Shown here: piece after piece, positions 43,363 through 52,639 of the stretch
Numbering within the stretch: position 1 is the first letter of the stretch
Layout: each line of letters starts with the position of its first letter
Assembly: GCA_963757065.1 (NCBI GenBank)
Contig: CAVWQC010000005.1
Coordinates: forward strand, 124,001 to 188,000
Length of the DNA: 64,000 bases
Reading direction: 5' to 3'
DNA from: PNON01 sp963757065
Lineage (GTDB): Bacteria; Chloroflexota; Anaerolineae; Anaerolineales; Anaerolineaceae
The notes under the pieces: generated by a model
What the model was told of the DNA's origin: nothing
Seen by the model: only the letters and a program-made list of their open reading frames with translations
The model's database searches: none
Position numbers and translations under genes: made by a program

Positions 43363-44472
43363 ATGAAATCAACAGTTGCAATTTTAAGAACAACCCCACA
43401 AACCATACTGGCAGATTACCAGAGGCTCTTTGAATTATCAGGAGCTTCCAGGGTTATGGATAATCGGCTAACGACAATCCTTAAAGATAATATCACCTGG
43501 CACTTTCCAATGCCCGGAGCGAACACAACTCCCTGGCAGTTGGAAGGATCCATCCTGGCTTTACGCAAGGCAGGTTTCAATGACCTGGTTTGCGTTCAGA
43601 ATCAGACCGTGGTGACCAATGCATTCAAGGGGGAAGATCTAAACGGTTATGTCCCGATCTTTCGACATTACAATCTGCCTGTGCGTTACAATTTCCGCAA
43701 AGAAGATATGCAATGGGTGGACTATAAACCCAAAGCCAAAATGCTGGCTCTGGACCATATCTACCCGGAAGGCATTCAGATCCCGGATTTCTTTCCTGGA
43801 AAGAATATTGTCCACTTACCTACGATCAAAACCCACATGTACACCACTACCACAGGGGCCATGAAGAATGCTTTTGGTGGACTGCTTAGTAAATACCGCC
43901 ACTACACTCATACCTGGATCCATGAAACATTGGTGGACTTGCTGGCAATCCAGAAGGAGATCCACCCTGGTATTTTTGCAGTGATGGACGGTACGACAGC
44001 GGGTGATGGGGCTGGCCCGCGGATGATCCGCCCGATCAGTAAGAATATCATTCTGGCTTCATCTGACCAGGTGGCGATCGATGCAGTGGCTGCCCGGATG
44101 ATGGGTTTTGACCCGCTCGGAATTAAATATATCCGCCTGGCTCATGAACAAAAATTAGGCTGCGGTGATCCACACGAGATCGATATCATTGGTGACATTG
44201 ATGTCGCCCAGGAAAGCTGGGGTTTCCACGTCGGACATAACTCGCACAGTTTTCTGGCATGGCTGTCCTGGTATGGGCCAACGCGCTTCCTGCAGAAAGC
44301 CATCTTCCGTACACCGTTTGCAGTGATCCCCACTATTATTGGTGAGATCGAGCAGGATTATATGTTCTGGCCGTTGAAATACAGAAGAATTGCCGCCAAC
44401 TGGAGAAAGACAACAGATTGGGGAGCCTTATTTAATCAATACCAGCGGGATGGTTATATCGGGGGTGAATGA
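43363..44472 (+). CDS. DUF362 domain-containing protein
   Basis: The 369-residue protein matches DUF362 proteins (NIVHLPTIKTHMYTTTTGAM, KNAFGGLLSK, SSDQVAIDAVAARMMGFDPL). Many members carry ferredoxin domains or Fe-S cysteines; this one has none at its end. The family is sometimes linked to redox or cell-surface chemistry, but its role is not established. It is a free-standing transcription unit. Confidence 0.8.
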   Translation: MKSTVAILRTTPQTILADYQRLFELSGASRVMDNRLTTILKDNITWHFPMPGANTTPWQLEGSILALRKAGFNDLVCVQNQTVVTNAFKGEDLNGYVPIFRHYNLPVRYNFRKEDMQWVDYKPKAKMLALDHIYPEGIQIPDFFPGKNIVHLPTIKTHMYTTTTGAMKNAFGGLLSKYRHYTHTWIHETLVDLLAIQKEIHPGIFAVMDGTTAGDGAGPRMIRPISKNIILASSDQVAIDAVAARMMGFDPLGIKYIRLAHEQKLGCGDPHEIDIIGDIDVAQESWGFHVGHNSHSFLAWLSWYGPTRFLQKAIFRTPFAVIPTIIGEIEQDYMFWPLKYRRIAANWRKTTDWGALFNQYQRDGYIGGE

Positions 44473-44532
44473 ATGGAAAGAGGTGGACCGCGGCAGGTAT
44501 TTCCCGCCACGGCCCATGGTAGTAAATAGCCC

Positions 44533-44994
44533 TTATGATTTTAAATCGATCATGATGCCGGGATTCATGAAACCCTGCTGTTGAAGAGTGCTCAATAAAC
44601 CACTCTCGTCCTCTTCAGTCATATTGGTGAGGTCATACTCACTTAAAATGTCCTGCAATGACTTCAGGGCTGATAAATTGACCCCGGAGCTTTTGTTGTT
44701 ACCCGCTCCCCGGGGTGGAGGTGGTGGTGGCCCTTCGGGCTTCCCCTTCGCTCGCAGATCTTCAGCGTCGAACCCGGCTTCTTCAATGGCTTCCTTCATC
44801 CCGGGAGAAGGCCTAATGCCAGCCTCCTTGAAAGCCTGGAAAATGGATTTGGCATCTTCCTTGGTGACCTTATCAGGATCATACTGTGATAAGATCGATT
44901 TAATCTGACTCTTCTGATCAGCAGTCAACGGTTCTGACTTGAACGACATTCCTGCACCCATCATTGAGCCCATACCTTGAATTTGATCGACCAT
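44533..44994 (-). CDS. Two-repeat protein with a poly-proline linker
   Basis: The 153-residue soluble protein has two related halves: ILSQYDPDKVTKEDAKSIFQ and ILSEYDLTNMTEEDESGLLS, separated by a charged/Pro linker (GPPPPPPRGAG). Each half looks like a helical EF-hand-like unit, but calcium loop residues are not convincing. Pro linker and an N-terminal Gly/Met-rich start suggest a secreted or flexible adaptor. I do not recognise the family. Confidence 0.6.
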   Translation of the reverse strand: MVDQIQGMGSMMGAGMSFKSEPLTADQKSQIKSILSQYDPDKVTKEDAKSIFQAFKEAGIRPSPGMKEAIEEAGFDAEDLRAKGKPEGPPPPPPRGAGNNKSSGVNLSALKSLQDILSEYDLTNMTEEDESGLLSTLQQQGFMNPGIMIDLKS

Positions 44995-45225
44995 ATACCC
45001 TTCCTTTCTTTTTTATAATAGTTATTGGACTATCTACAGTATAAAAATAGTTTATGTAGAGATTATTTGGGCTGACTAAATAATTTAATAAGGCCAGATA
45101 AATTCCATGTGAAACAAAATATGTAGAATTCCGGATATTACAGTCGCATAAATATGTAAGTAGGGGAATTGTATGAGTATATAATTCATGTATAGATTTA
45201 GTATGAATCGTTGAAAGGATCTTAA

Positions 45226-46716
45226 ATGGACGCTTCTGAGCAAAGAAAAATAGTCATCATTGGGGCAGGGATCGCCGGTTTATCGATGGGTGTCTATGCC
45301 CAATTAAACGGTTACACCAGCCGGATTCACGAAATGCATACTCAACCGGGAGGATTGATGACTGCCTGGAAGCGAAAAGGATACACTATTGACGGCTGTA
45401 TCCACTGGCTGACCGGTTCGAGCAAGGATTACGATTACTACCACTACTGGGAAGAGATTGGCTTGATCCAGGGGCGGGAGATTTTTAACCCGGAGATCTT
45501 CAACCGGGTCGAAGGCCGCAATGGTGAGGTGTTAAATATATACACCAACGTGGATAAGCTGGAAAAACATTTAGTAGAGATTTCCCCGGAAGATCAGAAG
45601 GTGGTCCGGGAAATGTGCAATGCCATCCGATCGTTTACAAAATGGAATCCAAGCATTAATAACAACCTGGCAGATACGATGAAGTCGATCATCCCCATGG
45701 CTTCAGTGATGCCGGTATTAATGAAGTGGGGGAAGCTGACGATGAAAGAGTTTGCCAGCCGCTTTCAAAACCCTTTCCTGCGTGAGACATTCTCCACATT
45801 GTGGTTCCCGGATATCTCAATGGTAGGCCTGTTAATGACACTGGCGATGCTGCACCGCAAAGCTGCCGGCTATCCGATAGGCGGATCTCTCCCTATGGCT
45901 GAAGCAGTCGAAAAACGATACCTTAGTTTGGGCGGAGAGATCAATTACAACGCCAGGGTGGAAAAGATACTTGTGGAAAATGGTAAAGCAGTTGGTATCC
46001 GGTTGGAGGATGGGTCTGAAGAACGTGCGGATATGGTCATCTCTGCGGCAGATGGACGGGCAACCATTTTCAATATGCTGGATGGAAAATATGTAGATGA
46101 AAAAATAACTGATCTATATGACAATGGCAGGCCATTTCCTTCACTACTCTTCGTCGGATTGGGTGTCAAAAGGGAAATACCTGAAAATTACGGACTGACT
46201 TCCGGCCTGAGCTTTCCATTGAAGGAATCATTCGTTGCAGGTGGTGAGGTAGTCGATAAGCTGGAAGTGATGATCTATAACTTTGATCCTTCCATGGCAC
46301 CTGCCGGAAAAACCGCCATGACAGTCATGCTCCCTACCAGCTATACCTACTGGAAGGAGCTTTCCGCTGATCACGAGAAGTATGATGCCGAGAAGAAGGA
46401 GGTGGCAATGAACATCATCCGTGGCTTATCCACCCGCTTCCCGGGGTTGGAAGCCGATGTTGAAATGGCGGACGTTGCCACGCCGTTGACCTTTGAACGA
46501 TATACCGGGAATTACCAGGGCAACTTCGAAGGCTGGCTGCCAACACCGCAGGCGATGATGAAACCCATCTCCAAAACATTACCCGGATTGGATAATTTCT
46601 ACATGGTGGGGCAGTGGGTACAGGCAGGCGGCGGTCTTCCCAGTGGGGTGATGACTGCCCGTGAGGTTATGAAGCGCATCTGCAAGCAGGATGGACGGAG
46701 TTTCAAGACGGCATAA
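45226..46716 (+). CDS. Phytoene-desaturase-like FAD-dependent oxidoreductase
   Basis: The 496-residue protein starts with an FAD-binding fold (IVIIGAGIAGLSMGVYAQLN), then PGGLMTAW and DGCIHWLTG typical of the CrtI/retinol-saturase group, and ends with the second FAD motif FYMVGQWVQAGGGLPSGVM. Such enzymes remove or add hydrogen at polyene or lipid double bonds. No other carotenoid gene is nearby, so the substrate is unknown. Followed 15 bp later by a GNAT gene. Confidence 0.85.
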   Translation: MDASEQRKIVIIGAGIAGLSMGVYAQLNGYTSRIHEMHTQPGGLMTAWKRKGYTIDGCIHWLTGSSKDYDYYHYWEEIGLIQGREIFNPEIFNRVEGRNGEVLNIYTNVDKLEKHLVEISPEDQKVVREMCNAIRSFTKWNPSINNNLADTMKSIIPMASVMPVLMKWGKLTMKEFASRFQNPFLRETFSTLWFPDISMVGLLMTLAMLHRKAAGYPIGGSLPMAEAVEKRYLSLGGEINYNARVEKILVENGKAVGIRLEDGSEERADMVISAADGRATIFNMLDGKYVDEKITDLYDNGRPFPSLLFVGLGVKREIPENYGLTSGLSFPLKESFVAGGEVVDKLEVMIYNFDPSMAPAGKTAMTVMLPTSYTYWKELSADHEKYDAEKKEVAMNIIRGLSTRFPGLEADVEMADVATPLTFERYTGNYQGNFEGWLPTPQAMMKPISKTLPGLDNFYMVGQWVQAGGGLPSGVMTAREVMKRICKQDGRSFKTA

Positions 46717-46730
46717 TTATTGGGGTAAGT

Positions 46731-47345
46731 ATGGAACAATTTACCATTCGAAAAGCTACAGCCGAAGATGTGGATCAACTGGCGGAAGTATCTGCCCGGG
46801 CATTTGAACATGATCCACTCACAGATTGGCTGGTGGAAGACCAAAGTAATGCACTGCAAGCCGAACGGCAGATGTTCCTGGCTGAATGGCGAATTTCGAA
46901 GCGATATGACCTGATCTATACCGACTCCGACCGGCAGGGTGTGGCTGTATGGAAACCGCCGGGAGCCAGCGTTACGATTGGCAACCGCATACGCCAGGTC
47001 TGGTCCATGATCGGCTCTATAAAGCTCTCCCGCCGGATTCTGGCAAAACTCCGCCTGTTTTTTGATGTTGAAAAAGCACGCCCCAAAGAGCCACATTACT
47101 ACCTCAGCCTGTTGGCTGTGGCGCCTGAAATGCAGGGCAAAGGGCTTGGAAGCGCATTAATGCAGCCAATTCTTGAACTGTGTGAAAGGGAAGGGATCCC
47201 GGCTTACCTGGAGACAGAGACCGAGTCAAATGTGGGATTTTATTCCAGGAAAGGTTTCACAGTCCGCCAGGAGATTTACACCAGTGATGGCAAATCGAAA
47301 GTGTGGACTATGTGGCGGAAATTTCCACCCAAAACGATGTTATAA
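46731..47345 (+). CDS. GNAT-family N-acetyltransferase
   Basis: The 204-residue protein has the acetyl-CoA motif (LLAVAPEMQGKGLGSALMQP) and the end strand GFYSRKGF typical of GNAT enzymes. Substrate unknown. It begins 15 bp after the FAD oxidoreductase stop, so the two genes are probably in one operon. Confidence 0.85.
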   Translation: MEQFTIRKATAEDVDQLAEVSARAFEHDPLTDWLVEDQSNALQAERQMFLAEWRISKRYDLIYTDSDRQGVAVWKPPGASVTIGNRIRQVWSMIGSIKLSRRILAKLRLFFDVEKARPKEPHYYLSLLAVAPEMQGKGLGSALMQPILELCEREGIPAYLETETESNVGFYSRKGFTVRQEIYTSDGKSKVWTMWRKFPPKTML

Positions 47346-47458
47346 CCATCCTAAGGCGTACCTCGAAACACTCCAGACAATAAACCGGTCCATTTCCTTA
47401 TTAATAATAGCAGGAATGCTAACATAAGAAACCAGCATGTCATTACTATTTCAATATT

Positions 47459-49342
47459 TTATGCCGGGGAAATTCGGATGGTATGTTTCCGCTGGTCAGG
47501 TGTATGTTGAAAGCGCAGGATCTGTTCCTTCTGATCCAGTTCCCAGGTACCGTCAGACACCTCCACCAGGCATCCATGCGGGTAGTGCAGAACTGGAATG
47601 AAGATCTCCGTTGGTTTCGTCAGGTTATCAACGTGTTCGAATACAAATTCCAGAGTGGATGTATCCATATTAAAAGTTAAGTGAACGGGAATACCGGCAG
47701 TTTTCCGTGGATAAGGTCGAACAACTGCCTTCATTGCCCGTCCACCATCGTATGGTGAACCATCATACTTGCATTGGTCTGGCGAGAAAATGGAAAGATC
47801 TTCGTCATTCCACTGGTCGCCATGGTCATTTCTATTATCAGCGGTGTAATTCCACAGGGTGAAGTTGGCCAGGTTATCCTCAAGGGCGGTCATGGTAGCA
47901 TCCATGGCACCCTCCTGCTTATTAAAATCTCCCGTTCGATAAGCCCGTTTATGATACATATCAAATGGGATGCCTGTTTCGCCGATCAATGTTGGAACAC
48001 CCCCCATTTTACTGGTTGAATGCCTGATGGTATCTGCGATCTGGTCACTAAAACAATACTGCACAGCCCGCTTCCCCAGGACTACTTTCTCGGTCCGGGT
48101 ATCCATCGTAAACCAATTCACAAAGCGTTTGGTAACTAAAGTGATGTCGTCATACCAGTGCGCCGCATGAACTATGTTGCTGGATTCCTCATTTCCCCAG
48201 GCTAATCCATTTTCTCCGGGTACCCCTTCCACAAAAAAGATCGACTCGGGTGCCACTGACCGGATCTCTTGAATAAACTGATTTAGGAACGGTTTGAAAT
48301 AATCCCGGTAGAAATCCACTGGATGCCCATTCACGCTGGAAAAATAATGCGGTTGAAGTATGACAGGTGTTCCACTTTTATCCAACCCCCAGACATTATG
48401 CTGCTGCCAAACATCCTTTGCACCATTTAGCCAGGCACTGTCGCTTCCGGGATTAAGTATCTTTTTCCCGGTCCTGACAAACCCGGTAAGCCCCAGGTCA
48501 AATACATCCACTTTTTGCGGGAAGCCTGCTCCGGCAGCCATTGCCTGAAATGCAGTGGGTGTAATACCTTTTAAAAGTTTTACCGCTTCCAACCGTTTGG
48601 AAATATCCGGCAATCCAACATACCCCGGTGATGGTTCGTTCAGCGTGTCGTAACCGACAACGTTTGGCAGATCGCTCAATTTGAGGGCGACCTTTTTTAT
48701 TGCATTTATATAATGACTTTGAAGAAATTCCTGGATCGGGATTCCTTCCACCTTAAACTCTGGTGCAAAATCATTCCCGGCAAAAAATAATGTGAACATA
48801 GTGGCAGCAGCCAGTTTATTGTTATTGGTTGGCCACAACATCCTGGGGTATGGATCACCACATTCCTGGTGGGTGAAAGCTGCCCCGGTACTATGCAGTT
48901 TGGAAATATCAAAACCGGCAGCTTCCAGCGTCCATCCCGGAGCGCCATCGCCTCCAGTAAATCTGCTCCAAACATCCTGGTGCGGGTCTATGAACATATC
49001 GATGCCAAATTCTGCGGCTTTACTCACGATCGCGTGGAGATAATCCAGGTACTCCTCATCATAGATTCCGGGACCGGCGTGTTCGATTGCTTCCCAGGTA
49101 ACCAGAAAACGCAGAAAGTTGAAGCCCCATTGCTTTAACCGGCCGAAATGTTCATCTGCTTCGATCAGAGGAAATGGTCGACCCACAAAAGAGACTTCCC
49201 GGTGATCATAGAACTTGTCCAAATTCCAGGTTGCACCATCAGGAGTCAGGGGTACTTTTGAGCTTCCCCCCAGGTTTACACCCCGCAGCAAGATCACCCG
49301 CCCAGATTCGTCTTTAAAATATATTTTGTTTGTATGTAACAT
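47459..49342 (-). CDS. Cellulase-family (GH5) glycoside hydrolase, endoglycosylceramidase-like
   Basis: The 627-residue protein has a TIM-barrel hydrolase with IYFKDESGRVILLRGVNLGG at the start, catalytic acid/base Glu in YDTLNEPSPG and a nucleophile Glu in IGETGIPFDM. A C-terminal beta-rich extension of about 90 residues follows. This arrangement matches GH5 endoglycosylceramidase-type enzymes, which cut the glycan from glycolipids. No signal peptide is visible, so it may act on internal or imported glycolipid. Monocistronic, ahead of a minus-strand SH3 lipoprotein gene. Confidence 0.85.
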   Translation of the reverse strand: MLHTNKIYFKDESGRVILLRGVNLGGSSKVPLTPDGATWNLDKFYDHREVSFVGRPFPLIEADEHFGRLKQWGFNFLRFLVTWEAIEHAGPGIYDEEYLDYLHAIVSKAAEFGIDMFIDPHQDVWSRFTGGDGAPGWTLEAAGFDISKLHSTGAAFTHQECGDPYPRMLWPTNNNKLAAATMFTLFFAGNDFAPEFKVEGIPIQEFLQSHYINAIKKVALKLSDLPNVVGYDTLNEPSPGYVGLPDISKRLEAVKLLKGITPTAFQAMAAGAGFPQKVDVFDLGLTGFVRTGKKILNPGSDSAWLNGAKDVWQQHNVWGLDKSGTPVILQPHYFSSVNGHPVDFYRDYFKPFLNQFIQEIRSVAPESIFFVEGVPGENGLAWGNEESSNIVHAAHWYDDITLVTKRFVNWFTMDTRTEKVVLGKRAVQYCFSDQIADTIRHSTSKMGGVPTLIGETGIPFDMYHKRAYRTGDFNKQEGAMDATMTALEDNLANFTLWNYTADNRNDHGDQWNDEDLSIFSPDQCKYDGSPYDGGRAMKAVVRPYPRKTAGIPVHLTFNMDTSTLEFVFEHVDNLTKPTEIFIPVLHYPHGCLVEVSDGTWELDQKEQILRFQHTPDQRKHTIRISPA

Positions 49343-49389
49343 GTCATAATTATAATGGGAATAGAATAATACCGAAAAGCATATAAATA

Positions 49390-49426
49390 CAAAACCTCCG
49401 AAGGGTTACCACATTCGGAGGTTTTG
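49390..49426 (-). terminator. Terminator of the SH3 lipoprotein gene
   Basis: AAAACCTCCGAA and TTCGGAGGTTTT form a perfect 12-bp stem; on the minus strand TTTT follows. It lies 18 bp past the lipoprotein stop. Confidence 0.85.
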
Positions 49427-49443
49427 CTGATGGAAAGTGAGAG

Positions 49444-51312
49444 TTATTCAGTACACTCTGCAACAACTACGTAATGATCGATCGGAATGCGCTCATCAGT
49501 GATGATCTTATAGTCGATGAGCCCGCCAACTGGAATGGTGGTACCTGAAAAGTATTCATAATTCATATATATTAATCTGCCATTGACATCATAATAGTAG
49601 ACTAGCACAATCGCGTTTTGGGTAGAATTTGATCCAGTATTCTTTGCCTGCCCGGAGATGATCAAAGCTCCGTTTTCCCTGACCAAATTATCAGAGGTGA
49701 CCGTAAAATTGGTGACATATACTTGTGCCTCAAAATAGTGGACGCCAGTGGCTTTCAGACTAACTGCATTCGATATTTCAGGATAGGACCAATTAAATCC
49801 ACCTGACGTTCCCGGATCAATTTTATATTGTGTGGTGTAGATAGTATCACTTTTTAGGACATTGCCAGTAGAGTCGAAGATCTCAATATCGACTTTAGCC
49901 AGGTCGATGGCATTACCCATCTGATTTTCTATCTCGCCAACCACCTCGAAACCATTATATGATTGATACCCGACCAATCTTACCTCCACGCCTTGACCGT
50001 TGGCCTCTCCCACCATGGTTCCATTAATTACGCCATCAAGGGAGGTAACAGGTGTTGCTTTGCTTACCGGTTGTTGAGGTGCTATCGCAGTAGCCTCAGG
50101 TACGGAATTTGATGGATCATTGCTGGAGGGTATGGGCTGGCTGTTATTGGATTGTGCCGTGGTTCCGTAAGTTGGATCCTGAGTGACCCACCAATCCACC
50201 CAGGCATATACATCTGTACCTAGATTTTGACCGGAAACCTTTTTTAAACTTTTTTCGATCGGTTCAGCGAAAGAAGAGTTGGTTTTCCAAAAATCGAGCA
50301 GGTCCGGAACATAAGGCAGTCCTTTTTTACCCAGGGTTCCAATTGTGAGGATGGCAAAATTATTACTGGGTCCATCCATGGATCGCAACGCTGCAGGCAA
50401 GATTGGGGCACCCCAAATCTTGTACATACCATCAGCCACAGACCACCCTGCCTCCTCGAGATAATCGGAACTGTCTGCACAATAAGATAAAGTATTCCGG
50501 CTACCGCGGTTCTTATTGGTTTTTTTTACCAGTTTATTGGAACCTTGCTCAAGGGTTAATGCACTGTTCACGTTCACGCCATCGTAACAGAAGAATGTGT
50601 TCCTCGTTCCGTTTTGCACATATTTTTTCCCCGTCTGGTTCACATCCGTCACGATCAGCAAAGTTGCATCACAATCAGGCGCGGAGGATGGTTCCAATCC
50701 TGCTTCCACCAGCATACTGGCTGCAGCCATATAAATTGGACCGGTATCAGGAATTTCTCCCTTATGACTCCCGGCATAGTTGCCGCTGTATTTTGGCTGC
50801 GCATCCAAACATACTTTGAGGATCGGGTCACCTTTCCAACCAGGTATTGCCAGGGGCGGCTCAGGAAAATCAGTCAATATTGGAAGACCCGCAAGGGCAG
50901 CAGGGTTGGAAGCAGTCACTTGTTCTGCAGCCACCCAACCAGTGATTGATCCAGTTTGGATTTCGAGCCAGGTGCTGTCTGTATTCAATGACATGACTGT
51001 GACAGAATCACCTTCAGCAGCAGTACCCATTACAACATAAGCCGAGCCTGGCCCTGTATGCAGTTTGATCTCACCAATGACATTCGCCTGAGGTAAAGGT
51101 GTGGCAGTCGGCAATGGCGTTGCAGTATTGGTGGCAGTCGGCACCAGGCTGGGAGTCACAGTTGGGGTGGAGGTGGAAACCTCTTCCTTGGGAACAGTAT
51201 CAGTCGGATTCGATGCTACAGGTGTTTTGGATGACGTTGTACAGGCTACTTGGAGAAGCAAAATAACAATACCAACAACTAACAGTCTTGATAAGCTGCG
51301 ACGGGCTTCCAT
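49444..51312 (-). CDS. Large SH3-domain lipoprotein
   Basis: The 622-residue protein has a lipoprotein signal (lipobox LLQVAC, Cys24), a Pro/Thr linker, a bacterial SH3 domain (about 75-135: ANVIGEIKLHTGPGSAYVVM) and a C-terminal FxLYD-like beta domain (VEVRLVGYQSYNGFEVVGEI). The central 200 residues, with many cysteines and Trp/Tyr, are not recognised. Such proteins bind peptidoglycan or act as envelope scaffolds. Confidence 0.72.
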   Translation of the reverse strand: MEARRSLSRLLVVGIVILLLQVACTTSSKTPVASNPTDTVPKEEVSTSTPTVTPSLVPTATNTATPLPTATPLPQANVIGEIKLHTGPGSAYVVMGTAAEGDSVTVMSLNTDSTWLEIQTGSITGWVAAEQVTASNPAALAGLPILTDFPEPPLAIPGWKGDPILKVCLDAQPKYSGNYAGSHKGEIPDTGPIYMAAASMLVEAGLEPSSAPDCDATLLIVTDVNQTGKKYVQNGTRNTFFCYDGVNVNSALTLEQGSNKLVKKTNKNRGSRNTLSYCADSSDYLEEAGWSVADGMYKIWGAPILPAALRSMDGPSNNFAILTIGTLGKKGLPYVPDLLDFWKTNSSFAEPIEKSLKKVSGQNLGTDVYAWVDWWVTQDPTYGTTAQSNNSQPIPSSNDPSNSVPEATAIAPQQPVSKATPVTSLDGVINGTMVGEANGQGVEVRLVGYQSYNGFEVVGEIENQMGNAIDLAKVDIEIFDSTGNVLKSDTIYTTQYKIDPGTSGGFNWSYPEISNAVSLKATGVHYFEAQVYVTNFTVTSDNLVRENGALIISGQAKNTGSNSTQNAIVLVYYYDVNGRLIYMNYEYFSGTTIPVGGLIDYKIITDERIPIDHYVVVAECTE

Positions 51313-51393
51313 GGACGACTCCTATGAGATGTATTGTGGTAAGCTATTCGGATTATAAGGCAGTTACCGCAATTGTCCTAATTAATTGCACAT

Positions 51394-51420
51394 AAAAAGA
51401 CCTCTATTAATGAAGAGGTC
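51394..51420 (-). terminator. Minus-strand terminator
   Basis: GACCTCT and AGAGGTC pair across an 8-nt loop; on the minus strand TTTTT follows. It lies about 70 bp past the stop of the 51.5-51.9 kb membrane protein gene. Confidence 0.75.
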
Positions 51421-51488
51421 GCAAAAAAGACGAAATTGACGTAATTTTATATTGATATTCTATCGGCAGTGTCAGCCATTATCTGGTA

Positions 51489-51881
51489 TCACTTAACTGC
51501 GTTGAGGATCCGCGGCAGGTAGACGCCATACCCTACTGCCCATAAGAAGTTCATGACCACCCACATGGCTACCGCAACCCAATCTGCTTTAACCATGGTT
51601 CGAAAAGCGACTGCAAAGACCGACATCAAAATGGCTATTCCCAGTGCGATCCAGAGGTACATTTGAGCGGTATTCTCAGGCCACCGGATCTGAATCTTGT
51701 GATATGCAAATATTGCAATGAATCCGAAAATCAATCCACCGATGAGAAAACTCGACATCGTTCCTGCAGCAGAAGAATTTTGGGTGCTCTGCATGTGTTT
51801 CACTGCTATCACTTCCAGGATCATCGTGATGACAGTGATCGGAAGGATCAACCAGATCGATTTTATAAATTCATTTACCAT
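51489..51881 (-). CDS. Four-helix membrane protein of unknown function
   Basis: About 130 residues with four hydrophobic helices. I chose the ATG at 51881 (MVNEFIKSIWL), with GAGGAG upstream; the frame is open to 51911. No family signature is visible. It is monocistronic, with a terminator downstream and a divergent flavodoxin gene upstream. Confidence 0.65.
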   Translation of the reverse strand: MVNEFIKSIWLILPITVITMILEVIAVKHMQSTQNSSAAGTMSSFLIGGLIFGFIAIFAYHKIQIRWPENTAQMYLWIALGIAILMSVFAVAFRTMVKADWVAVAMWVVMNFLWAVGYGVYLPRILNAVK

Positions 51882-51956
51882 GGCTGTTCTCCTCAGAGTT
51901 GATTTAATCATTCAAATGGAATGATCACAAATAAATGATAATTTCCAAAATACTTG

Positions 51957-51985
51957 TTGAAATAATGCGAAATTAAGTATATAAT
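51957..51985 (+). promoter_or_regulatory. Sigma-70 promoter of the flavodoxin operon
   Basis: TTGAAA (51957-51962) and TATAAT (51980-51985) with 17-bp spacing. A GC-core palindrome follows 12 bp after the -10 box. Confidence 0.7.
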
Positions 51986-51997
51986 TTTGATGATTAT

Positions 51998-52014
51998 ATC
52001 CCCCATAGGGGGAT
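51998..52014. promoter_or_regulatory. Candidate CsoR/CstR-type operator
   Basis: ATCCCCCATAGGGGGAT is a perfect 17-bp palindrome with a C-rich/G-rich core, like sites of the CsoR/RcnR/CstR family (copper, nickel or sulfur/persulfide sensing). It sits at the expected transcription start of the flavodoxin operon, where repressor binding would block initiation. The regulator gene is not in the window. Confidence 0.55.
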
Positions 52015-52135
52015 GATGCAAGATGCAATATTTGTCTATCCAACTGGAACTTGACCAACAAACTTTAGTCATAATTCCATGTCACAAAATCAGGAAAAGC
52101 CGAATATAATTCAAGACAATTGCGGAAGGATAACT

Positions 52136-52603
52136 ATGAAAAGCCTAATAATATATGATTCGGTTTTTGGAAATACAGAAAAAATTGCCAATGCGATTGG
52201 CGAAGCACTTGAATCGCAGGCACTTTCGGTGAACAAAGTCACTCCCGGTGATATTCAAGGCGTAAGTTTATTGATCGTCGGCTCACCAACCAGAGGATTC
52301 AGACCAACAAAAGCGATCAAAGAATTTATCAGACACTTACCGGCGACAGAATTGCATAATGTCCAGGTTGCCGCTTTCGACACCCGGATCAGGATCACGG
52401 ATGTGAACTCAGCCTTTCTCACCTTCATGGTGAATATCTTTGGTTATGCTGCGCAGCCTATTGCCAATGGCCTCAAGGGAAAAGGTGGTAAGCTGGTTAG
52501 TCACCCGGAAGGCTTTTTTGTTGAAGATAGGGAAGGTCCGTTATTTATTGGAGAACTGGATCGAGCTCAAGATTGGGCCAGGTCACTCATTTCCGTTCAT
52601 TAG
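52136..52603 (+). CDS. Flavodoxin domain protein
   Basis: About 155 residues starting at ATG 52136 after AAGGAT. The FMN phosphate loop is clear (IIYDSVFGNTEKIANAIG), with LLIVGSPTRGFRPTKAI as the second loop. It probably transfers electrons or acts as a small NAD(P)H-linked flavoprotein. The next gene is an Old Yellow Enzyme, 36 bp downstream, and both may answer the CsoR-like site ahead of them. Confidence 0.85.
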   Translation: MKSLIIYDSVFGNTEKIANAIGEALESQALSVNKVTPGDIQGVSLLIVGSPTRGFRPTKAIKEFIRHLPATELHNVQVAAFDTRIRITDVNSAFLTFMVNIFGYAAQPIANGLKGKGGKLVSHPEGFFVEDREGPLFIGELDRAQDWARSLISVH

Positions 52604-52639
52604 CTTTAAGCCATACGCATCTTTTCACCAGGACACATC

